The notes beneath the pieces are model-generated. The model was not told the DNA's origin. It worked only from the letters and a program-made list of their open reading frames with translations, and did not search any database. Below are positions 16,146 to 24,254 of a stretch of DNA of 64,000 bases, in pieces; the stretch's first letter is position 1, and every line of letters starts with the position of its first letter. The DNA is from Butyrivibrio sp. FCS014 (GTDB taxonomy: Bacteria; Bacillota; Clostridia; Lachnospirales; Lachnospiraceae). The stretch spans positions 124,001-188,000 of the forward strand of contig NZ_JAHA01000003.1 of NCBI RefSeq assembly GCF_000526935.1, given 5' to 3'. Both the position numbers and the translations under genes were made by a program.

Positions 16146-17474
16146 TTAAACCTCGATTTTTCCTTTTAAAAGCGCGGGAGTGAGGATTACTTCGTCAGAG
16201 GGTATTTCCCACAAGCCAAAGTGTTTTAAGAGCTTTTTAGGAAGCATCATCTTGGCTAGTTTAAATGGTGTGAGCCCTCCAAGGCTTTCACGGTTTGCAC
16301 TGTTTATGTGACTCATCATGAGATTGACATCATCCTGGGTAAGTCTGTCGAAGGTAGTTGTTGTCTGAGGGCATATCTTGCGGATGTATTCATGATTCTT
16401 TTCACAGTGAGGCTTCTGCCATGAAGCCATAGGATCACAGTAATAGATGCTTGTTCTCAATACGTTATCTATTCCACACTCAAGAGCTTCAGGATGCTTG
16501 AATTCTCTTCCGCGGTCTGTGACGATCAGAGGCATGGTTTTGCAGAACAGCTCAGTGCCTATAGCTCTATTGATATCATCAAATGTATTCTCAACGCCGA
16601 TGGCTTCTTTTGAATTAAGCAGATATGCCATCATAAAGTCAGCATTGCAGAAGTGAAGTGTCAGGAGCACCTTATGACTTCCTTCCGGACCTATGACTGT
16701 ATCCATCTCGGTTATCTTTGTGTCAGGGAATTCCTTGATAAATGCCTCATAATCCTTGTAGGATCTTCCTTCAAATATGCCGGTATCATCGATTTCTGAG
16801 GCATGAGCTTTACGAGGTTTGTACTTGACCAGCTTCGGGAGGTCAAGGTTACTGACAGATAAAGCTCCCTGATCAATGTAGTTGTAGATGGTTTTCTCAC
16901 ACTGGGATATCTCCGGGTGATTCTGAAGTATCATGTAAGGTGACTGCCCGTTAAGGATCAGAGGGCTTACAGTTGCATCAAGTGTTGCGAGATCCTCCTC
17001 GGTTATGTTTATGCCACGCCTTGCTTCAACAAGGATTGCCTTGTATTCACTCTGAGCTCTAACAGCGCGATAGAAGTACTTGTCTAACCGGCAGCCTCTC
17101 TTCTTATCGCAGCCATTGCATACAAAGGGGGCTTTATCTGTCAAAGGGCAGTGATAATCATAGGGAACATAGTCCTTACAATAGCTGTGACATTTATTGC
17201 AGCGTTTACATTCACGGTTGCAGAAAGGCACTGTTGTGCATACATGTTTTCTATGACAGTCTTTTGCATTGGCACATTTAAATAGCTTCTCATTGAATGT
17301 ATTATGCATCTGGAACACACGGTGTTTTTTGACTTCCTTAGCTATAGTTGTTGGATCTTTTCCCAGTTCTATACCGATGGCTCTGAAAGATACTGATGCA
17401 TCCAACCTCTTCTCAATAACAACACGGTTATCCTGATTCATATGCTTCTGATTGGTTTCTATTTTCTTAGACAT
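16146..17474 (-). CDS. IS30-family transposase with Cys-rich insertion
   Basis: A 442-residue DDE transposase. An N-terminal helix-turn-helix (about 18-50: SFRAIGIELGKDPTTIAKEV) is the IS30-type end-binding domain. A region from 67 to 128 contains 12 cysteines in CxxC-like spacing, which probably form zinc ribbons; ordinary IS30 transposases lack this. The catalytic core shows Asp258 (EMDTV), Asp320 (VTDRGREF) and Glu358 (CEKNHEYIR), in keeping with the family. The start follows AGAGGAATC. It appears intact and is the only gene of the element. Confidence 0.9.
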   Translation of the reverse strand: MSKKIETNQKHMNQDNRVVIEKRLDASVSFRAIGIELGKDPTTIAKEVKKHRVFQMHNTFNEKLFKCANAKDCHRKHVCTTVPFCNRECKRCNKCHSYCKDYVPYDYHCPLTDKAPFVCNGCDKKRGCRLDKYFYRAVRAQSEYKAILVEARRGINITEEDLATLDATVSPLILNGQSPYMILQNHPEISQCEKTIYNYIDQGALSVSNLDLPKLVKYKPRKAHASEIDDTGIFEGRSYKDYEAFIKEFPDTKITEMDTVIGPEGSHKVLLTLHFCNADFMMAYLLNSKEAIGVENTFDDINRAIGTELFCKTMPLIVTDRGREFKHPEALECGIDNVLRTSIYYCDPMASWQKPHCEKNHEYIRKICPQTTTTFDRLTQDDVNLMMSHINSANRESLGGLTPFKLAKMMLPKKLLKHFGLWEIPSDEVILTPALLKGKIEV

Positions 17475-17553
17475 GATTCCTCTTTCTACTGCGAAAGAGA
17501 CCTGTATTAGAATACCTATATATGAACCAGAGTGTAAGACTTAATTCCGTATA

Positions 17554-17580
17554 ATGTGGAATTTACTTTTTTATTCAATG
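17554..17580 (-). repeat. Right terminal inverted repeat of the IS
   Basis: On the minus strand it reads inward CATTGAAT, then an A-rich spacer, then GTAAATTCCACAT. It pairs with 15659-15685. Confidence 0.75.
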
Positions 17581-17593
17581 AATAAAAAATAAG
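17581..17593. repeat. Right 13-bp target-site duplication
   Basis: AATAAAAAATAAG, identical to 15646-15658. Removing the element and one copy rejoins the cyclase stop to the rpmE promoter region. Confidence 0.75.
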
Positions 17594-17606
17594 TGATAAA
17601 AAATGC

Positions 17607-17635
17607 TTGCTTTGAAAAGATAATTATGCTATATT
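17607..17635 (+). promoter_or_regulatory. Promoter of rpmE
   Basis: TTGCTT (17607-17612), a 17-base spacer and TATATT (17630-17635), 75 bases before the rpmE start. It lies outside the IS, so rpmE expression should survive the insertion. Confidence 0.65.
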
Positions 17636-17709
17636 TATATAGCTGTTGTGAAACAGATGTAACTATAGTTAATTAGAAGATATTTTGTCATATAGAGAGG
17701 TGAGAAAAG

Positions 17710-17916
17710 ATGAGACAGGACATTCAGCCGGAATTCCATCAGGCAACAGTTACTTGCAACTGCGGTAACACATTCACAGTTGGATCAACAAAGGGCGATA
17801 TTCACGTAGAAATCTGCTCCAAGTGCCATCCGTTCTACACAGGTCAGCAGAAGGCAACAGCTGCTCGTGGACGTATTGATAAGTTCAACAAGAAGTACGG
17901 AATGGACAACAAGTAA
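17710..17916 (+). CDS. rpmE: 50S ribosomal protein L31
   Basis: A 68-residue ribosomal protein of the large-subunit central protuberance, zinc-binding (C+) form. The cysteines appear as CNCGNTF and [10 protein letters not shown]. The length is normal. A GAGAGGTGAG site precedes the ATG. It is monocistronic, with its own promoter and a strong terminator. Confidence 0.97.
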   Translation: MRQDIQPEFHQATVTCNCGNTFTVGSTKGDIHVEICSKCHPFYTGQQKATAARGRIDKFNKKYGMDNK

Positions 17917-17949
17917 TATCGTATCAGATTTAGTATTTGATGAAGATGA

Positions 17950-17981
17950 GAGGTTGAGGCTAAGGCCTCGGCCTCTTTTTT
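17950..17981 (+). terminator. Terminator of rpmE
   Basis: The 11-base arms GAGGTTGAGGC and GCCTCGGCCTC (two G-U pairs) enclose a TAAG loop and are followed by TTTTTT. Confidence 0.88.
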
Positions 17982-17999
17982 CGTAACATGGAGAGAAGT

Positions 18000-18968
18000 A
18001 TGAGGAGAAAGCGCAGGATCAGACATTACTCCGGAATCGGCGGACAGGCCGTTCTTGAGGGAGTAATGATGAAGAACAAGGACATGTACGCTGTGGCTGT
18101 AAGAAAGCCGGACGGGGAGATAGCGGTTGAAGTTGACGAGTACCACGGACCGGCCTATGGCAGCAAACTCAAGAATATTCCTTTTATAAGAGGAGTATTC
18201 GTATTTTTGGATTCGCTTATACTGGGACTTAAATCCCTTAATTATTCATCATCCTTTTATGAAGAGACCAAGGAGAAGCCCACCAAGCTTGATGAGGGCA
18301 TAGATCAGGTGTCACAGGGACATGAGGATACTTTCCTTATGGTCCTTACCACCATCATTTCTTTTGCATTTGCCATAGCTATTTTCATGGTAGCTCCCTA
18401 TGCTCTTTCAGAGGTAATCGGCAAATATGTCAGGAACGAGTCCCTTATAGCTATTATCGAGGGCGTTCTGAGGATTGTGATATTTATCCTCTATATCCTT
18501 CTTATATCTCTTATGAAGGATATCAGAAGGCTTTTCCAGTATCACGGTGCCGAGCACAAATGCATCAACTGCATCGAGAGAGGAAGACCCCTTACTGTTA
18601 AGAACGTTCGCAGAAGCTCAAGGCTTCACAAGAGATGCGGAAGCAGCTTTATCCTTTTCGTAATGCTTATCAGTATCATTCTGTTCTTCTTTATAAGAGT
18701 TGATTCCTACGCACTGAGGATCGTCTTAAGACTCCTTCTGGTGCCTGTTATCGCCGGAATCTCCTATGAACTTATAAGACTTGCAGGCAAGACCGATTTC
18801 TTCCTGGTAAAGATCATTTCAGCTCCGGGACTTTGGCTTCAGAGACTTACCACCAAAGAGCCTGACGATGATATGATAGAAGTTGCCATAAAGTCTGTAG
18901 AATCTGTATTTGACTGGAAGGAGTTCCTTAAGGATTCCTTCGGATATGAGTTTGAAGAGGAAGAATGA
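18000..18968 (+). CDS. DUF1385 membrane protein
   Basis: A 322-residue protein with the DUF1385 hallmarks: an N-terminal GIGGQAVLEGVMMK segment and, between membrane segments, YHGAEHKCINC. Four to five hydrophobic stretches are present. The family is widespread next to prmC and prfA in Clostridia; its biochemical function is not established. The start at 18000 is favoured by a GGAGAG site just upstream; an ATG at 17988 is possible but lies against the rpmE terminator. It overlaps prmC by four bases. Confidence 0.88.
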   Translation: MRRKRRIRHYSGIGGQAVLEGVMMKNKDMYAVAVRKPDGEIAVEVDEYHGPAYGSKLKNIPFIRGVFVFLDSLILGLKSLNYSSSFYEETKEKPTKLDEGIDQVSQGHEDTFLMVLTTIISFAFAIAIFMVAPYALSEVIGKYVRNESLIAIIEGVLRIVIFILYILLISLMKDIRRLFQYHGAEHKCINCIERGRPLTVKNVRRSSRLHKRCGSSFILFVMLISIILFFFIRVDSYALRIVLRLLLVPVIAGISYELIRLAGKTDFFLVKIISAPGLWLQRLTTKEPDDDMIEVAIKSVESVFDWKEFLKDSFGYEFEEEE

Positions 18969-19807
18969 ATTACAAAGACGCCTATATAAATGGTAAAGAA
19001 GAACTTACAAGAGCCGGGATCTGTGAAGCTAAGCTTGATGCCCGGCTCCTTTTGGAATATGTATGCGGCACGGATCACAGCGCACTTTTGACCCATCCGG
19101 AGCGGGAACTGACAGATACGGAGGCAGAGAGCTATGAAAGCGCCATCAAGCGCCGAAGCGCCCGTGAGCCGGTGGCCTACATCCTTGGAACCTGGGACTT
19201 CATGGGACTTAGCTTCAAGGTGACGGGGGATGTGCTTATTCCCGAGCAGGACAGTGAATTTCTTGTGGAGGAGGCCCTTAGGCACTGCGAAGACGGTATG
19301 AAAGTGATGGATCTTTGTACCGGTTCAGGCTGCATTGGTCTTAGCATCCTTAAGTTTACCAATGAAACTAAGGCCCTCTGCACCGATATCAGCGAGGCAG
19401 CACTTTCTGTGGCAAAAGAAAATGCGGATAAACTGGGACTTAGTGACAGAGTAAACTTTTTAAAGACGGATCTTTTCCCGGAGGATTGTAATGAGAAATT
19501 TGATCTTATCGTATCAAATCCTCCTTACATAAGAAGCGACGTTATAGGAACTTTGGAGCCTGAGGTGAAGGACTTTGAGCCAAGGCTTGCCCTTGACGGA
19601 AGTGAGGACGGACTTGTCTTTTACAGAAGGATAGCCGATAAGGCGCCCTCATACCTGTATTCCAGCGGGTATCTTATCATGGAGATAGGATATGACCAGG
19701 CGGAAGCCGTGACCGGAATTCTTGAGGAGAAAGGGTGCTACCATGGCATAGAGGTCATCAAGGACTTCTCCGGCAATGACAGAGTTATAAAGGCCTGCTT
19801 TTACTAA
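18965..19807 (+). CDS. prmC: Release factor glutamine methyltransferase
   Basis: A 280-residue SAM-dependent methyltransferase that modifies the Gln of the GGQ motif in release factors. The SAM-binding motif reads VMDLCTGSGCIGLS and the catalytic substrate-binding motif is SNPPYI. An N-terminal helical domain (about 1-80) recognises the release factor. The gene sits directly before prfA, encoding its own substrate, and is coupled to DUF1385 by an ATGA overlap. Confidence 0.95.
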   Translation: MNYKDAYINGKEELTRAGICEAKLDARLLLEYVCGTDHSALLTHPERELTDTEAESYESAIKRRSAREPVAYILGTWDFMGLSFKVTGDVLIPEQDSEFLVEEALRHCEDGMKVMDLCTGSGCIGLSILKFTNETKALCTDISEAALSVAKENADKLGLSDRVNFLKTDLFPEDCNEKFDLIVSNPPYIRSDVIGTLEPEVKDFEPRLALDGSEDGLVFYRRIADKAPSYLYSSGYLIMEIGYDQAEAVTGILEEKGCYHGIEVIKDFSGNDRVIKACFY

Positions 19808-19825
19808 GAGGCGGAGGAAATTCAG

Positions 19826-20896
19826 ATGTTTGACAGACTGGAAGACATAATCAGAAGATATGAAGATATAACCATGATGCTGAACGACCCTTCTGTGGTC
19901 TCGGACCAGAACAGGTTCAAGGCCCTTATGAAGGAGCAGAAGAGTCTTGAGGCACTGGTTGATTGCTATAACAGATATAAGAAATGCAAGGAGACTATAA
20001 GCGAGTCTCTTTCAATGCTTGAAGAGGAATCGGATCCCGATATGAAGGAAATGCTAAAGGAAGAGCTTTCCGGGGCAAGGGACGAGCTTCCAAAGCTTGA
20101 GGAGGAGCTTAAGATTCTGCTTCTTCCCAAGGACCCCAACGATGAGAGAAATGTTATCGTGGAGATCAGAGCGGGTGTTGGCGGTGATGAGGCAGCTCTT
20201 TTTGCGGCAGATATGTTCAGGGCCTACACCAGATATGCCGAGAGGCGGAACTGGAAGGTTGAGACCATGAGCGTGGAGGATATAGGCATCGGCGGTATCA
20301 AGGCTGTGAGCTTTATGATCAACGGAAACGGAGCTTATTCAAGGCTTAAGTTTGAGAGCGGTGTTCACAGAGTCCAGAGAATTCCCGCCACTGAATCCGG
20401 CGGAAGGATACATACATCGGCCATAACCGTAGCTATCATGCCCGAAGTTGATGAGGTCGAGGTGGAAGTGGATCTTAACGACTGCAAGTTTGATGTTTTC
20501 AGGGCTTCGGGAAACGGGGGACAGTGCGTAAATACCACAGACTCTGCGGTAAGACTCACACATCTTCCAACGGGTATCGTTATATCCTGTCAGGACGAGA
20601 AGAGCCAGCAGCAGAACAAGGCCAAGGCTCTTAAGGTCTTAAGGGCCAAGCTTTACGAAATGGAAGTAAGCAGACAGCAAAACGATGAGGCTCAGCTTAG
20701 AAGAAGCCAGGTGGGAAGCGGAGACAGGTCGGAGAAGATAAGGACCTACAATTTCCATCAGGGAAGAGTTACAGATCACAGGATCGGGCTTACTCTGTAC
20801 AAGATAGACCAGATCATGGACGGAGACCTGGATGAGATAATTGATTCTCTTACAGCGGCAGATCAGGCCCAGAGACTCCTGTCAATGAATGAATAA
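19826..20896 (+). CDS. prfA: Peptide chain release factor 1
   Basis: A 356-residue class I release factor for UAA and UAG. The peptide-anticodon region reads [14 protein letters not shown], containing the PAT-type motif of RF1. The catalytic GGQ appears in [15 protein letters not shown]. An N-terminal coiled-coil domain and a normal C-terminus are present. A GGCGGAGGAA site precedes the start. Confidence 0.96.
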   Translation: MFDRLEDIIRRYEDITMMLNDPSVVSDQNRFKALMKEQKSLEALVDCYNRYKKCKETISESLSMLEEESDPDMKEMLKEELSGARDELPKLEEELKILLLPKDPNDERNVIVEIRAGVGGDEAALFAADMFRAYTRYAERRNWKVETMSVEDIGIGGIKAVSFMINGNGAYSRLKFESGVHRVQRIPATESGGRIHTSAITVAIMPEVDEVEVEVDLNDCKFDVFRASGNGGQCVNTTDSAVRLTHLPTGIVISCQDEKSQQQNKAKALKVLRAKLYEMEVSRQQNDEAQLRRSQVGSGDRSEKIRTYNFHQGRVTDHRIGLTLYKIDQIMDGDLDEIIDSLTAADQAQRLLSMNE

Positions 20897-20945
20897 TTAT
20901 ATAATAAGTAAAAAAAGTCTAAATAACGTGCAATTAGTTTGAAGG

Positions 20946-20961
20946 CATCATTTAAATGATG
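20946..20961. promoter_or_regulatory. Perfect 16-bp palindrome upstream of the HPt gene
   Basis: CATCATTTAAATGATG lies 57 bases before the start of the HPt gene, just upstream of TACAAT/TATATA-type -10 candidates (20963-20979). This is a plausible operator for a dimeric regulator. Confidence 0.5.
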
Positions 20962-21017
20962 TACAATCATTATATAGGATTTTTCCGAAATATCGTGATC
21001 ACACGGACGGGTGGCTT

Positions 21018-21377
21018 ATGGATGCTGGTTTAAAGACTGAACTTATAGAATGGGGTGCTGACTGGAACGAGCTCCTGGACAGATTTATGGGTAATGAGGA
21101 CCTGATCGCCAAGTTTATGTTCAAGTTTCTCAACGATCAGAGCATGAACGATCTTACCAAATATCTGGCAGAGGGAAATGTTGCTGAAGCCTTCAAGGCT
21201 GTACATACTCTTAAGGGCGTTGGCTCCAATCTTGCACTTAAGGGGTTCCTTACACCTGTGTGCGAACTGACGGAGATTTTAAGGGCCGGCTCCATGGAAG
21301 GCTACAAAGAGAAGTATGATATCATCAAACCCAAATATGATGAGCTGATCGTTATTCTGCAGAAATATCAGGCCTGA
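21018..21377 (+). CDS. Histidine phosphotransfer (HPt) domain protein
   Basis: A 119-residue all-helical protein consisting of one HPt domain, with the phosphorylatable His63 in AVHTLKGVGSNLAL. HPt proteins relay phosphate between hybrid kinases and response regulators. No kinase or regulator is adjacent, so it acts in trans. The gene stands alone after prfA and ends exactly where the convergent DUF5721-like gene ends (TGA next to TCA), leaving no room for a separate terminator. Confidence 0.88.
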   Translation: MDAGLKTELIEWGADWNELLDRFMGNEDLIAKFMFKFLNDQSMNDLTKYLAEGNVAEAFKAVHTLKGVGSNLALKGFLTPVCELTEILRAGSMEGYKEKYDIIKPKYDELIVILQKYQA

Positions 21378-21890
21378 TCAGAGAATTTCATAATCTATAC
21401 CATTTGAATCAAGAAAGCTTGGGATGTACGCATCCCAGGCTTTTTCTGCGGTTTTATCCATTGTAAAAGTCTTATGGGATATCCCTGTGGTGATCTGAAC
21501 CTCTCCCGAAGAAAACTTAATAATTATACCAAATGACACCTGATCGGGCTGCATATCTATGTCTTTTGTCCGGAAGAGTTCTTCCTTGGAATTATCATCA
21601 AGAAAAAGGACAAACTTGAAACTTAGCGGGGTTCGCTTACCTTTAATCAGGTCAAGACAGATGGGGCGGATCATGGACCAGGTTGAGAATGCTGCGCCGG
21701 GATCTGCAGCATTTTCACCATCTTCAAGGCCTTCGTAGCCGTCGTAAAAATCCCTGTTTATCTTGCCGTCTATGGTGAAGGTGTTAAAGGTTTCAATGGT
21801 GGCTTCTTCCAGAAGATACCTGTCAAAAAGGTCTGTTGTAAGAAGCTTTGCCATGAAGTTTTTCTGCCCGCGAATTCTGATAGCAATCAT
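21378..21890 (-). CDS. DUF5721-like hypothetical protein
   Basis: A 170-residue soluble protein that resembles DUF5721 proteins of Lachnospiraceae: an MIA(I/L)-type opening, the ETFNTFTIDGKI strand, WSMIRPICLDLIKGKRTPLSFK, and a final tail. The domain name is from memory of the family. Function is unknown. It seems to be a small beta-rich protein. Convergent with the HPt gene; the ATG lies 187 bases from the divergent lacI-type gene. Confidence 0.7.
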   Translation of the reverse strand: MIAIRIRGQKNFMAKLLTTDLFDRYLLEEATIETFNTFTIDGKINRDFYDGYEGLEDGENAADPGAAFSTWSMIRPICLDLIKGKRTPLSFKFVLFLDDNSKEELFRTKDIDMQPDQVSFGIIIKFSSGEVQITTGISHKTFTMDKTAEKAWDAYIPSFLDSNGIDYEIL

Positions 21891-22077
21891 ACTTTTCTCC
21901 CTGATAACATGGTTAATTATAAGCTATGATTAAGTTTGTATCAATATTAACAAGAAAATGAAATAAAGATACCAAATCGAATAATTATGCATTGAAAACC
22001 ATGTGAAACTTGTATACTATAATGATATAAAACTGCATACAGGAAGTGAAAATTAGTAGGATTGGAGAATAACTTTT

Positions 22078-23097
22078 ATGGCAAAAAGCGTAAGGTTAAA
22101 GGACATTGCTGAAAAAGCAGGTGTCAGTACCGTTACCGTTTCCAAAGCTCTTTCCGGTCAAAAGGGAATGAGCGATGCAGTAAGGGAGAAGATACACGCC
22201 CTTGCCAACGAGATGGGATATGTTGCGTCGGTATCAAGAAAGGCGGAAGCAGGAGCCAGAAGCTACACCATCGGTGTTCTTATCTCTGAGCAGTACATGA
22301 GCGAGTATAACACTTTCTACAACAGGATGCATCAGCAGGTATCTCAGATAGCTATGGAGAAGGGATGTTTCACCATGCTTGAAGTGATCTCAGAGCAGAA
22401 TGAGACTGAAGGAAATATCCCCAAGCTTATCCTGGATCGCAAGGTAGAGGGAATCATGGTCATCGGAAGTCTCAATGCCGATTACCTTCGAAGCATTAAA
22501 CAGCAATCCGGAATTCCCATGGTTTATCTGGACTTCTGTAACCACACAGGGGATGAGGATGCAGTTGTTTCCGACAGCTACAATGGTGCTTATTGTATGA
22601 CCAATTACCTGTTTGATCAGGGACATCGCAAGATTGCCTTTGTTGGTACACCTCTGGCATCGGGAAGCATTACCGACAGATATTTCGGCTATTGCAAATC
22701 TCTTATGGAGAATGGCCTTTCTGTCAAAAAGGACTGGATAATAGAAGACAGGGATTTATCCACAGGAGTTATGGATGGCAACAGATTTTTTAAGCTCCCG
22801 GATGAAATGCCTACAGCTTTTGTGTGCAATAATGACCTTACAGCCAGTGTTCTTATCAAGAAACTTGGAGAGAAGGGATATCGTGTTCCTGCGGACATCT
22901 CAGTGGTAGGCTTTGATAATTACCTCTTCCCGGGACTTTGCGATATCAAGATAACCACCTATGGTGTTGATACCTATGAGATGGGACGCAACGCTGTTAT
23001 GAATCTTATCCGCAAGATCAGCGGTGAGCGCTATCGTCAGGGCATCATGATCCTTGAGGGACATATGATCGAAGGAGAGTCAGTAAGAGCACTCTGA
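22078..23097 (+). CDS. LacI family transcriptional regulator
   Basis: A 339-residue regulator. The N-terminal helix-turn-helix reads VRLKDIAEKAGVSTVTVSKAL (family landmark), followed by the hinge and a periplasmic-binding-protein-like effector domain (about 62-335). The effector domain includes GHRKIAFVG, ISVVGFDN and AFVCNNDL. Effectors are usually sugars, but no sugar genes are adjacent, so its target is elsewhere or it controls itself. A strong terminator follows. Confidence 0.92.
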   Translation: MAKSVRLKDIAEKAGVSTVTVSKALSGQKGMSDAVREKIHALANEMGYVASVSRKAEAGARSYTIGVLISEQYMSEYNTFYNRMHQQVSQIAMEKGCFTMLEVISEQNETEGNIPKLILDRKVEGIMVIGSLNADYLRSIKQQSGIPMVYLDFCNHTGDEDAVVSDSYNGAYCMTNYLFDQGHRKIAFVGTPLASGSITDRYFGYCKSLMENGLSVKKDWIIEDRDLSTGVMDGNRFFKLPDEMPTAFVCNNDLTASVLIKKLGEKGYRVPADISVVGFDNYLFPGLCDIKITTYGVDTYEMGRNAVMNLIRKISGERYRQGIMILEGHMIEGESVRAL

Positions 23098-23124
23098 TCA
23101 GAAACTAATAATACAAATAGAATA

Positions 23125-23190
23125 CCCCGCTTTGCAGCTTTGAAATAACGGGTTTTACTCGCTGTTTCAAAGATGCAGGGCGGGGGTTTT
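23125..23190 (+). terminator. Long hairpin terminator after the LacI-type gene
   Basis: Arms CCCCGC..TGCA..CTTTGAAA (23125-23145) and the complement at 23165-23185 give a 21-position stem with a few mismatches and a 19-base loop, followed by TTTT. It also sits at the end of the convergent LytTR gene. Confidence 0.75.
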
Positions 23191-23214
23191 GATTGTCTTA
23201 AGGTGGCCACCGGG

Positions 23215-23946
23215 TTATTGTTTTGTCTTTGCAAGGTTCTCCCTGGTCTTTTGAATGTAGCTTCGGTAGGCAAAGGCTACCGGAATAACAAGGCCGTTGT
23301 CCATGGTGACCTTACCGAAGGATGTCTTGGAAACGTGATCCACATTTACAAGAGCATAGTCCGAAACGGGACAGATCTGAGGAAAAATACGGCACTGGTC
23401 GTAGATATTGAAAAGATCTCCGATAATACCGATGGTGCGGTTATCGGTAAGTGATACTTCAATCTCGGATTTTTGCTTTCTAAAGCAGATTATCTCATCG
23501 CCGTGAGCATAGATGGTCTCGTCTTTCCCTCGAAGCTCCAAAGAAGGGATGGTAACGGAATTCTTCTTGCGGATAAGCTCAACCATTTCCGTAAGTTCCG
23601 CAACCTTCAAGGGCTTATCCAGAAAATACAGATTGTCGGCTTCTATGGCGGCATCAGATATCATCTTCCTGTAATCGAGAGAAGATACGCACATGATAAT
23701 GGGCTGGTCTATGCCCATTTTCAGCAGGAGCCTTACGATGTCAAAACCGTTTATATCCCCGGATACCATGTCGATAAAAAGACCCGCATACATCTGAGGG
23801 TGTGACATGAAGGCATCCTCGTTGCCGTAGGAGTCTATGTATATACGCTCGCCGAAATCCTTGAAGACACGGTCTGACTGGCGGGAGAGCAGTCTCTCGG
23901 TCTGCTTTCTGTCTGCTATGTTGTCGTCACATACTGCCAGATACAT
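23215..23946 (-). CDS. LytTR-type response regulator
   Basis: A 243-residue protein. The receiver domain (1-120) has acidic CDDN at 6-9, the phosphoacceptor Asp59 (LFIDM) and a conserved Lys in DKP. The LytTR DNA-binding domain follows (about 130-235), with the typical ETIYAHGDEIICFRKQ strand. Relatives such as AgrA respond to peptide or cell-wall cues. There is no adjacent histidine kinase. It lies 11 bases after the DUF1294 gene and downstream of argG, so it may be co-transcribed with arginine biosynthesis. Confidence 0.9.
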   Translation of the reverse strand: MYLAVCDDNIADRKQTERLLSRQSDRVFKDFGERIYIDSYGNEDAFMSHPQMYAGLFIDMVSGDINGFDIVRLLLKMGIDQPIIMCVSSLDYRKMISDAAIEADNLYFLDKPLKVAELTEMVELIRKKNSVTIPSLELRGKDETIYAHGDEIICFRKQKSEIEVSLTDNRTIGIIGDLFNIYDQCRIFPQICPVSDYALVNVDHVSKTSFGKVTMDNGLVIPVAFAYRSYIQKTRENLAKTKQ

Positions 23947-23957
23947 CGCCTACTCCT

Positions 23958-24251
23958 TTACATAAAACTGAATTCTATGGGACTGAAGTGCAAAAAAGCA
24001 ATTAGTCCTATCTGTAATAATAATATTATAGGCATACCGAACTTAAAATACCAATGCTTTGTCTTGTGGCGGAAGAGGAACATGCCAAGAGTAGTGCCAA
24101 GACTTCCTCCCACCAGCGCAACGGAAAATAGGGTCGCCTCCGGGATACGGAAGGCATGACGCACAGCCTTCCGCTTATCGATTCCCATTAAGGCAAACCC
24201 TAAAATATTTACAATTACAAAATATCCAATTATAAAGAAGATGGATTTCAT
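23958..24251 (-). CDS. DUF1294 small membrane protein
   Basis: A 97-residue protein with three hydrophobic segments and the DUF1294 landmarks MGIDKRKA, R(I/V)PE and GGSLGTTLGMFLFRHKTKH. Function unknown. It is only three bases from argG and eleven from the LytTR gene, so it forms the middle of a leftward transcription unit. Confidence 0.85.
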   Translation of the reverse strand: MKSIFFIIGYFVIVNILGFALMGIDKRKAVRHAFRIPEATLFSVALVGGSLGTTLGMFLFRHKTKHWYFKFGMPIILLLQIGLIAFLHFSPIEFSFM

Positions 24252-24254
24252 GTG

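Larger units (their letters stand above)
15659..17580. mobile_element. IS30-like insertion sequence, 1.92 kb
   Basis: The element is bounded by 27-bp imperfect inverted repeats (15659-15685 and 17554-17580) that share ATTGAAT and TAAATTCCACAT at the same positions. The repeats are flanked by 13-bp direct repeats. It carries one transposase gene on the minus strand. A 460-bp non-coding left part (15686-16145) holds several subterminal TAAATTCCA-type repeats on both strands, for example near 15692, 15711, 15761 and 15841. It also holds hairpins. The non-coding share is large for this family. Confidence 0.85.
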
